A DNA stretch of 7,831 bases, taken from positions 1-7,831 of the forward strand of contig LJUF01000294.1 of assembly GCA_001303665.1 (NCBI GenBank), read 5' to 3'. Below the pieces are notes generated by a model. That model was given only the letters and a program-made list of their open reading frames with translations, was not told the DNA's origin and did no database searches. Position 1 is the first letter of the stretch. Each line of letters starts with the position of its first letter. Positions 1 to 6,288 of the stretch are shown here, piece by piece. Source of the stretch: Phycisphaerae bacterium SM23_33. GTDB lineage: Bacteria > Planctomycetota > Phycisphaerae > SM23-33. Position numbers and translations under genes: made by a program.

Positions 1-53
1 CATTGCCGTTGTCGTCGAACCGGAATCTTCCAAGTAAACGTCATTTGCGTCAT
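1..53 (-). CDS. Possible start of a gene running off the window (partial)
   Basis: An ATG on the minus strand at base 53 opens 17 codons (MTQMTFTWKIPVRR...) without a stop before the window edge. It lies 12 bases downstream of the mtnA stop, as expected for a next operon gene. A second in-frame ATG sits at base 44. I see no clear ribosome binding site before either ATG, and 17 codons are too few to recognise a product, so this may be a chance open frame. Confidence 0.2.
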   Translation of the reverse strand, partial: MTQMTFTWKIPVRRQRQ

Positions 54-65
54 GGTGTCGAACGT

Positions 66-1139
<1,074 letters not shown>

Positions 1140-1150
1140 CCGCCCTGCCC

Positions 1151-1873
1151 TCAGATCCTGGAGCCGTAGTAGAAGCTCAGCACCGCGCAGAGCACGGCCA
1201 GCTGATGCTCCGCTGCCTGCTGGTACAGCCCGGAGACGAACAGGAACGTCAGCAGCGCCGCCGCGGCCAGCACCACGATGCCCTTGACGTGATTGACCAG
1301 CAGATACAGCCCGCTGCCCCGGCCGCGGGCGGAGATCCTGCCGAAGACGTAGCCCAGCACCAGCCCCAACAGGATGACGAAGAACTCGAAGTACTTGACC
1401 TGCTTCATCCCGCCGCGGGCGTACAGGTACAGCCCGCTGGCGAGGAACCCCAGGATCAGCAGCCAGCGGACCGCCCCGCCCGGCAGAAACAGCGGGGCCT
1501 GCTCCCTGGCCGAGGGGTCGTAGATGCGGCTGGCGGCGGCGACCTTCGTGCGAAAGGCGAAGTAGTAGCCCAGGATGGTCAGCATCAGGCTCAGCAGGGA
1601 GCTGGGGACGTCCCTGGCCGCAAAGATCAGGACCCAGCAGGAGACGGCCATGGCCAGGCCCACCAGCGCCCGGATGCTGCCCCGCGGCAGATACAGCGGC
1701 TCGGGCAGCTCCTTGCCTGCTTCTTCGTAGAAGGCCACCTTGCCGGTCTTTTCGTCCAGCATGACCCGGAACGCGCCGGAACAGGCCGTGCAGACGAATG
1801 AGGTGCCGTCCTTGAACTGCTCGCTGATCTCGAAGCCGCAGCGGGGACAGCGGTAAGCCACCTTCTCAAACAT
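1151..1873 (-). CDS. Zinc-ribbon protein with six predicted membrane helices in three repeats
   Basis: I do not recognise the family of this 240-aa protein. The N-terminus has a four-cysteine zinc ribbon (C9PRC12 and C28TAC31) and then about 25 polar residues. Six hydrophobic segments follow, at about 68-86, 90-107, 134-152, 160-180, 197-216 and 222-238. They fall into three similar two-helix units, at about 60-108, 128-179 and 189-239. Each unit opens with a short L-Y/F-L motif (LYLPRGSIRAL, LFLPGGAVRWL, LYLLVNHVKGI) and closes on an aromatic/Gly stretch ending in Arg (GYYFAFR, GYVFGR, FYYGSR). The open frame extends far upstream to base 2800, but that part is the shadow of the plus-strand gene at 2157. 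ATG 1873 is chosen because it precedes the Cys ribbon and has GGGAG 8 bases upstream. Its stop lies 11 bases before mtnA, implying an operon. No enzymatic motif is visible; a membrane-anchored metal-binding or scaffold role is only a guess. Confidence 0.85.
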   Translation of the reverse strand: MFEKVAYRCPRCGFEISEQFKDGTSFVCTACSGAFRVMLDEKTGKVAFYEEAGKELPEPLYLPRGSIRALVGLAMAVSCWVLIFAARDVPSSLLSLMLTILGYYFAFRTKVAAASRIYDPSAREQAPLFLPGGAVRWLLILGFLASGLYLYARGGMKQVKYFEFFVILLGLVLGYVFGRISARGRGSGLYLLVNHVKGIVVLAAAALLTFLFVSGLYQQAAEHQLAVLCAVLSFYYGSRI

Positions 1874-1906
1874 GCCCTCGACTCCCGGCCCAATGAGGCG
1901 GGCAAC

Positions 1907-1935
1907 ATCATACACGGCGGCGACTCCGCCCGGAA
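1907..1935 (-). promoter_or_regulatory. Candidate promoter for the membrane protein-mtnA operon
   Basis: Reading the minus strand, TATGAT (1912-1907) matches five of six bases of the sigma70 -10 consensus. The position 17 bases upstream, TTCCGG (1935-1930), is a poor -35. Transcription would start near 1900, leaving a leader of about 27 bases before ATG 1873 that includes its GGGAG site. The call rests mainly on the -10 and its position. Confidence 0.3.
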
Positions 1936-2042
1936 GGGCCGACCCCGGCGCGCACGGGGCCGGCGTCCCGCCGGGACCGAACCGTGCCGGGAAACCCCGC
2001 CCCGCTCCCGCACCGGCCCGGGCCGACGAACGCCTCGTCGGC

Positions 2043-2078
2043 AATTCGTGAAATTCGAGACAATTCGTGCAATTCGTG
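2043..2078. repeat. Cluster of four AATTCGTG-type short direct repeats
   Basis: AATTCGTG begins at 2043, 2062 and 2071, and a one-base variant, AATTCGAG, begins at 2052. The spacings are 9, 10 and 9 bases. The cluster is AT-rich within GC-rich surroundings and lies in the divergent intergenic region, 79 bases upstream of the 2157 start. It also overlaps a candidate promoter. It could be a set of binding sites for a regulator or a copy of a dispersed genomic repeat. The sequence alone does not decide. Confidence 0.7.
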
Positions 2079-2085
2079 GAATAAT
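2057..2085 (+). promoter_or_regulatory. Candidate sigma70-type promoter for the 2157 gene
   Basis: GAGACA (2057-2062, four of six to TTGACA) and AATAAT (2080-2085, five of six to TATAAT) are separated by exactly 17 bases. Transcription would begin near 2092, about 65 bases before the ATG at 2157. The elements lie within and just after the AATTCGTG repeats, so a protein bound to the repeats would interfere with or assist this promoter. Confidence 0.35.
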
Positions 2086-2156
2086 GCCCCCGGTCGGGCC
2101 GGAGCGAGTTCCATGAGTGCCCGAACATTCTGGCAGCGTTCTGGGGAAGGCGACAG

Positions 2157-2912
2157 ATGAAGCAATTCGTCCTGACGCCCGCCATGGGCAAGCGGCTGAT
2201 CGGCAAGGCGATGGTCGAACACCCGGCGATCCGCCAGGTGCTTAAGACCGGCACGCTGGTCATCATCGCCGGCACCACCAACGGATACGTGGCCGAGGAA
2301 ATCCTCCGCGCCACCGGCCAGGCCGAGGGCTTCTCCCGCGTGGGCTTTCGCCGCGGGACGGTCACGCCGCCGGATTTCGACCCGGCCTCGGGCGAGCAGG
2401 GCAAGCTCGAAGGCGACGTGGTGCTGGTCAAGGGCGCCTGGGAGAAGGGCAAGACCATTTTCGACGTGGCCGACCGGCTGCGGAGGGGCGACGTCATCCT
2501 CAAGGGCGCCAACGCGGTGAACCTGACCGCGCGGCAGGCGGCGGCGCTGATCGGCCACCCGCAGGCCGGCACCGCCGGGCCGGCCGTGGCCGCCGCCGTG
2601 GGGCGAAAGGTCCGGCTGATGGTCCCGGTGGGGCTGGAGAAGCGCGTCAGCGAGCCCATCCCGGAGCTGGTCGGCTGCGTCAACGACCCGGCCACGGAGG
2701 GCCCCGGCATGCTGCCGCTGCCGGGGGAGGTCTTCACCGAGCTGGACGCGATCGGCCTGCTGACCGGAGCGAGGGCCGGGCTGCTGGCGGGCGGGGGCAT
2801 CTACGGGGCCGAAGGGTCGGTGTGGATCGGCGTGGCCGGGGAGGCCAAGCAAGTCGAGGCCGCCGAGAAGCTCATCCGCTCCCTCGCCGACGAGCCTCCC
2901 TGCCGGGTGTGA
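2157..2912 (+). CDS. Conserved-looking protein of unknown function, possible sugar-isomerase/CoA-transferase-like fold
   Basis: This 251-aa soluble protein has no signal peptide or membrane helix, and I cannot assign a named family. ATG 2157 has a strong GGGGAAGG site (2143-2150) 6 bases upstream. Notable segments are a beta strand followed by a phosphate-loop-like turn (TLVIIAGTTNGYVAEEIL, 33-50), GDVILKGANAVN (111-122), a small-residue stretch (AGTAGPAVAAAVGRKVRL, 137-154), GLLAGGGIYGAEGSVWIGV (208-226), and a charged C-terminal helix ending in LIRSL. The strand-Gly-Thr-Thr and strand-Gly-Ala-Asn pattern resembles the NagB/RpiA/CoA-transferase superfamily, to which MtnA also belongs. This is a weak analogy from pattern only. 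The gene diverges from the mtnA operon and precedes cystathionine gamma-synthase by 148 bases, so a link to methionine or sugar-phosphate metabolism is possible but unproven. Confidence 0.8.
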   Translation: MKQFVLTPAMGKRLIGKAMVEHPAIRQVLKTGTLVIIAGTTNGYVAEEILRATGQAEGFSRVGFRRGTVTPPDFDPASGEQGKLEGDVVLVKGAWEKGKTIFDVADRLRRGDVILKGANAVNLTARQAAALIGHPQAGTAGPAVAAAVGRKVRLMVPVGLEKRVSEPIPELVGCVNDPATEGPGMLPLPGEVFTELDAIGLLTGARAGLLAGGGIYGAEGSVWIGVAGEAKQVEAAEKLIRSLADEPPCRV

Positions 2913-2930
2913 AGCGGCCCGGGGCCCGCG

Positions 2931-2947
2931 CCGCCGGCCGCCGGCGG
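2931..2947 (+). terminator. GC-rich hairpin after the 2157 gene
   Basis: CCGCCGG (2931-2937) and CCGGCGG (2941-2947) form a perfect 7-bp stem around a 3-base loop, 18 bases after the stop at 2912. No T run follows, so this is not a standard intrinsic terminator. In DNA this GC-rich, such a hairpin could also be chance. Confidence 0.25.
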
Positions 2948-2955
2948 GAGCGTTA

Positions 2956-2984
2956 TTGATTCAGCCGGCCAACGGCGGTAGCCT
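2956..2984 (+). promoter_or_regulatory. Weak candidate promoter for cystathionine gamma-synthase
   Basis: TTGATT (2956-2961) and TAGCCT (2979-2984) are 17 bases apart and match four and three of six consensus bases. They lie 77 bases upstream of ATG 3061, after the hairpin at 2931-2947. Spacing and place are right but the -10 is poor. The gene may instead be read through from 2157. Confidence 0.22.
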
Positions 2985-3060
2985 GGACCAGGCGCAAAGG
3001 AGGCGCTGCGGCTGCGTCCGGCCGCGGCGGCAGGTTGCGGCCAGCAGATTCGGGTGAGCC

Positions 3061-4284
3061 ATGAAAAGCAAAAGCACACGCACGCGACGCCCACCGCGGC
3101 AGGGCATGTCCACCATCGCCATTCACGCCGGCGAAGACCGCCTGCGCTACGCCGACTCCATCACCACGCCCATCGTCCAGACCTCCACGTACGCCTTCAA
3201 GGACACCAAGGAGCTCGAGGCCTACACCAAGGGCGGCAAGGAGCGGTACGAGTACGGCCGGTACGGCAACCCCACCGAGAAGGTGGCCGAGCACCGCCTG
3301 GCCGCCCTGGAAGGGGCCGAGGACTGCGTGGTCTTCAGCTCCGGAATGAGCGCCATCGTCACCACCATCCTGTCGCTGGTCCGCAGCGGCGACCACCTCG
3401 TCATCACCGACGACGCCTACAAGAAGACGCTGGAGTTCTGCAGCGGCTACATCCAGCGGTTCGGCGTGGGCTGCAGCATCGTGCCGTTCGGCGACTACGA
3501 TGCCCTGCAGGCCGCCATCCAGCCCAACACGCGGTTCATCTTTTCCGAATCGCCCACCAACCCCTACCTGAACATCTTCGACCTGGCGCGGCTGCACGAG
3601 ATCGCCCGCCGGCACAAGGTGCTGACCGTCATCGACAGCACCTTCGCCACGCCAGCCAACCAGCGCCCGCTGGAATGGGGCGTGGACCTGGTGATGCACA
3701 GCTGCACCAAGTACCTGGGCGGGCACAACGACATCCTGGCCGGGGCCGTGCTGGGGCGAAAGGAGCTGGTGGAGGACATCCGCGACCTGCACAAGGCCTT
3801 CGGCGGCGTCATCGACCCGCACTGCTGCTACCTGCTGCTGCGCGGGCTGAAGACCTTCGCCCTGCGCGTGCGCAAGCAGAACGAGTCGGCCATGGAAGTG
3901 GCCCGCTTTCTGGAAGCCCATCCCCGCGTCCGCCGCGTCTACTACCCGGGGCTGGAAAGCCACCGCCATCACCAGATCGCCAAGGAGCAGATGTCCGGCT
4001 TCGGCGGGGTGGTGACCTTCGACGTCAAGGGCAGCCTCCCCGTCGTCAAGCGGTTCCTGGACAGTCTCAAGCTCTGCTACATTGCCCCCAGCCTGGGCGG
4101 CGTGGAGACGCTCATCACGCACCCGGGCATCGTGAGTTACTACAACTACAGCCGCCAGCAGCGGTACGCTTTGGGCATTACCGACTCGCTGGTCCGGCTG
4201 GCGGTGGGCGTGGAAGACGCCGAGGACATCATCGCCGACCTGTACCAGGCCCTGAAGCGAAGTGCCCGGGCGGAGAAGCGCTGA
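3061..4284 (+). CDS. metB: Cystathionine gamma-synthase, plant-like type, PLP-dependent
   Basis: This cytosolic enzyme of the Cys/Met-metabolism PLP family joins cysteine to an activated homoserine, giving cystathionine for methionine synthesis. The 407 aa include YGRYGNPT (65-72, the Tyr and Arg that reach the neighbouring subunit's PLP phosphate), SSGMSAI (93-99), stacking Tyr120, FSESPTNPYL (161-170), and the PLP lysine Lys217 in HSCTKYLGGHNDILAG (213-228). SLGGVET (344-350) and the C-terminal LVRLAVGVEDAEDI (378-391) complete the domain. DDAYKKT (117-123) replaces the usual YGGT motif. Together with GGHNDILAG and MSGFGGVV, it resembles plant cystathionine gamma-synthase (YRKT, GGHNDVLAG), which uses O-phosphohomoserine. 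The bacterial donor is therefore uncertain. An in-frame TGA at 3055-3057 fixes ATG 3061 as the earliest start. Met16 (3106) would remove a short basic tail and give a more typical 392 aa. A lyase or another trans-sulfuration member cannot be excluded by motif alone. Confidence 0.92.
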   Translation: MKSKSTRTRRPPRQGMSTIAIHAGEDRLRYADSITTPIVQTSTYAFKDTKELEAYTKGGKERYEYGRYGNPTEKVAEHRLAALEGAEDCVVFSSGMSAIVTTILSLVRSGDHLVITDDAYKKTLEFCSGYIQRFGVGCSIVPFGDYDALQAAIQPNTRFIFSESPTNPYLNIFDLARLHEIARRHKVLTVIDSTFATPANQRPLEWGVDLVMHSCTKYLGGHNDILAGAVLGRKELVEDIRDLHKAFGGVIDPHCCYLLLRGLKTFALRVRKQNESAMEVARFLEAHPRVRRVYYPGLESHRHHQIAKEQMSGFGGVVTFDVKGSLPVVKRFLDSLKLCYIAPSLGGVETLITHPGIVSYYNYSRQQRYALGITDSLVRLAVGVEDAEDIIADLYQALKRSARAEKR

Positions 4285-4341
4285 CCATGACGCCGGGCCA
4301 GACCCAGGGACCGGACCGCCTGAGCGACCACGCGAGTATCG

Positions 4342-5492
4342 TTGTGCGTGGTCGCACCCGCCGTGTCGGCTTCGCCGCCTGCCCCCAAGCCCGCCGCCGC
4401 ACTGGAAAAGGGCAAACTCCAGGAAATCTCGGCGGAAACCAGTAGGCTCCTGAGGCTGTCTTGGTGCGGCCCTAATCTGCGGCTGGATCGCCGCTGCTGG
4501 GCCAGCCAGCCCGACGAGGACGCACCCGGCCCCGAGCAGGGCGAACCCGTTCCCAACGGTTTTGATCAGACCAAGTGTCCGCTGGGGCCCTCACAACTCT
4601 GGGAGCTTTTCGGCCGCCTGAAGTCGGCCGCGGGGTACGCCGCCAGCAGCTCCACCACCACCGGCGAGGGCAACCGATTCGGACAGTTCTCCGGGGGCGG
4701 ACTGGAAGCCAGGCTGGCGCTTACCGGCCCGCGCATCGAGCTCAGCCTCCGCGAGGAGCGGCCGCCGGGCAGAGCCCTGGAATTGTGCGAAGACGGCGAA
4801 GGCCTGCTGCGGATCAGCATCTCCGGGGGGCGGCCGGCTCGGCCTTCGTGATGGCGCAAGGCCCCGGCGGCGGCTTTCGCGTGACGGACACCATCGGCGG
4901 CCGTGACTTCAGCGCGGAGGCGGGCTCCTTCCTTGCCTTCTATCGCGAAAACCGCCGGTACGTCGGGCAGCGCCTGGTCCCGCTGCTCCAGCAGATGGGC
5001 ATGGAAGTGCCGCTGGGCCATTACAGCAGCCCCGTCAAGCGGGCGGCGCTGGCCAGGCTCCGCGCGCTTTCGCTCCCCCGGCCTCGGGCCGAGGGCGAGA
5101 AGCTGATCCGGCTGTTGAACGACGATTCCTACGCCGAACGCCAGCGGGCGACGCGGGCGCTGTCGGATCAATTCGACCGCTATGGCGGGCTCATCTACCT
5201 TGCGTTTGCGGACCCGTCGCAGCCGCCGGAGGCCAGCGAGCGGCTCAGGAAGATCACCCGCAGCCACCCCCAGCGGACGTGGATGGAAGAGCTGATTTCG
5301 GCCCTGCGGCTCACGGAGGACCCCGCTTACCTGGTGGAGCTGCTGACCGAGGCCGCCTCCGGCGACCGCGCGCTCATCGCCTCCCTGCTGGAGCGAATTA
5401 CGGGCCAGCGGCTGGGCCGGGACCCCGGCGCCTGGTTGCGGTGGCTGGCCCAACGGGCCGAGGGAGTCACCCCGAAGGCTAGGCCGAACTGA
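4342..5492 (+). pseudogene. Frameshifted hypothetical gene with helical-repeat-like C-terminus
   Basis: Two open frames together look like one protein of about 380-400 aa that I cannot name. Frame one (TTG 4342 to TGA 4849-4851) ends in a beta-rich domain: FGQFSGGGLEARLALTG, then IELSLREERPPGRALEL and GEGLLRISISGG. Frame two resumes with GSAFVMAQGPGGGFRVTD and continues through a helical, charged region (LIRLLNDDSYAERQRATRAL, LVELLTEAASGDRALIASLL) to a WLRWLAQ end. That tail resembles degenerate HEAT-like repeats. The break lies at a run of six G's (4825-4830); one added G restores a continuous reading across adjoining beta strands. TGATG at 4849-4853 could alternatively let a second protein start at ATG 4851 (213 aa). 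The N-terminus is also unclear. ATG 4287, 2 bases after the metB stop and with GGAGAAG upstream, is the best-placed start, but its frame closes at 4445. No signal peptide or catalytic motif is apparent. A sequencing error is as likely as real decay. Confidence 0.65.
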
Positions 5493-5507
5493 CCAGCCTC
5501 CCGCCCG

Positions 5508-5998
5508 TCAAAGGCAAAGTCGCATCCCCCCGTGCAGCGGCTTGACCTTCCCGGGGAACCTCCCGGCCAGGTATTCGCTCGCTTGCCCGCCCGCGCAATG
5601 ACAGGGGTGGGTCACGTCGGGATTGACCTCTTCCAGCGCGGCGGCGGCCAGGTGCTCGGCCTTCGCCCGTCCGAGGTGGAAGCCGCCGAGGACCATGCGG
5701 ATCGGCTCGCCGCGGGCGAGGAACCTGGCCGTTCGCAACGTGTTTCGGAGCCCGCGGTGGCAGCATCCGGTCGGCGGCCGGTATGGTCCAGGTGCCCATG
5801 GCTGATAACAGCCCCCTTCACCGCCGAGAGGTCCAAGGAAAGGACCAAGGCGTTGGCCGAAAGGGCCTCCGGCGTCCAGGAGGTGTCAAACAGGAAGCTG
5901 TGCCTGCCACAGGCCAGGTGGACCGCCAGCCCGTGCTCGGCTACCAGGGCCTCCTGGACGGCCGTGTTCTCCACGACCACAGTCACCTCGATGGACAT
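5508..5998 (-). pseudogene. Metallo-beta-lactamase-fold hydrolase, COG1237-like, internally deleted and frameshifted
   Basis: Two minus-strand frames encode the two ends of one metallo-hydrolase. The N-terminal part begins at ATG 5998 (MSIEVTVVVENT) and carries EHGLAVHL, FLFDTS (35-40) and the metal-binding HGHLDH (67-72). The C-terminal part, read in another frame from about 5771, has TGCCHRGLRNTLRTARFL, then MVLGGFHLGRA and THPCHCAGG, ending at 5508. In the COG1237 family (often annotated as dihydropterin/ribofuranosylaminobenzene phosphate synthase-like), HGHxDHTGG and TGCSHxG are separated by very roughly 100 residues; here they almost touch. The gene spans about 163 codons instead of roughly 250-270, and the frames differ, so the product cannot be functional. 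No strong ribosome binding site precedes ATG 5998. An upstream in-frame ATG at 6136 adds residues unlike the family. It converges on the frameshifted gene ending at 5492, with 15 bases between. Confidence 0.82.
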
Positions 5999-6080
5999 GG
6001 CCCGGGCGTTATCCCGCGCCGCGGGGGAATGGCAACGCCTTACCGGCCGGCCGGAACCCGCTCCGGCCGACACGGCCCCT

Positions 6081-6140
6081 GCTCGGTCGAGCACGATTTT
6101 GCAAACAAATCGGCCCGGCTGAACGATATTATGCATATGC
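6081..6140. promoter_or_regulatory. Group of small palindromes in the divergent intergenic region
   Basis: The 290 bases between the hydrolase pseudogene and the DksA-like gene hold several short symmetrical elements. GCTCG-GT-CGAGC is at 6081-6092. CGATTT/AAATCG (6094-6099 and 6107-6112) surrounds TTTGCAAA (6098-6105), and ATGCAT/GCATATGC is at 6131-6140. TATTAT (6127-6132) looks like a -10 but lacks a -35 partner. The AT-rich symmetry in GC-rich DNA suits an operator, but no known consensus is matched. Apart from these and the promoter at 6180-6208, I see nothing in the stretch. Confidence 0.28.
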
Positions 6141-6179
6141 GCGTCCGGCCGCCTGGGCGAGAAAGCGCCAAGGTGCGTC

Positions 6180-6208
6180 TTGACGGCAAACTCGGTAATG
6201 AGTATGCT
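6180..6208 (+). promoter_or_regulatory. Sigma70-type promoter for the dksA-like/lspA operon
   Basis: TTGACG (6180-6185, five of six) and TATGCT (6203-6208, four of six) stand exactly 17 bases apart. The predicted start is near 6215, leaving a leader of about 74 bases before GTG 6289. This is the best promoter match in the window and faces the DksA-like gene. Confidence 0.5.
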
Positions 6209-6274
6209 ACTGGGTCTGCGCCGGGGCCTAGGGGCGCGCTTGCTGCAGGGTTTTTCTGGGATGTGACTTGGATC

Positions 6275-6280
6275 GAGAGG
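6275..6280 (+). promoter_or_regulatory. Ribosome binding site deciding the GTG start of the DksA-like gene
   Basis: GAGAGG lies 8 bases before GTG 6289, which opens an MARKKP-like N-terminus. The alternative TTG at 6268 would add seven residues and has only a weak GGGA (6258-6261) upstream, so GTG 6289 is preferred. Confidence 0.55.
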
Positions 6281-6288
6281 TATTTGAA

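Noticed and set aside
1874..2800. Minus-strand extension of the membrane-protein frame to 549 codons
   Set aside because: It lies opposite the well-supported plus-strand gene at 2157-2912, and the real start at 1873 has its own ribosome binding site and precedes the zinc ribbon.
2996..3003. Perfect AAAGGAGG 58 bases before metB, as if for a small gene
   Set aside because: No ATG, GTG or TTG lies at working distance and no in-frame extension of metB is possible because of TGA 3055, so no gene is supported.
2953..4122. Minus-strand open frame of 389 codons
   Set aside because: It is antisense to cystathionine gamma-synthase, where the plus strand has all catalytic motifs. Long shadow frames are expected at this GC content.
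4566..5453. Minus-strand open frame of 295 codons
   Set aside because: It is a shadow of the frameshifted plus-strand gene with no recognisable motif. I considered it because the plus frame is broken, but both plus-strand halves read as ordered protein and this one does not.
6218..6255. GCGCC/GGCGC hairpin followed by a T5 run in the DksA-like leader
   Set aside because: The stem is only 5 bp with a 10-base loop, and the T run starts 12 bases after it, so it does not form a convincing attenuator or terminator.
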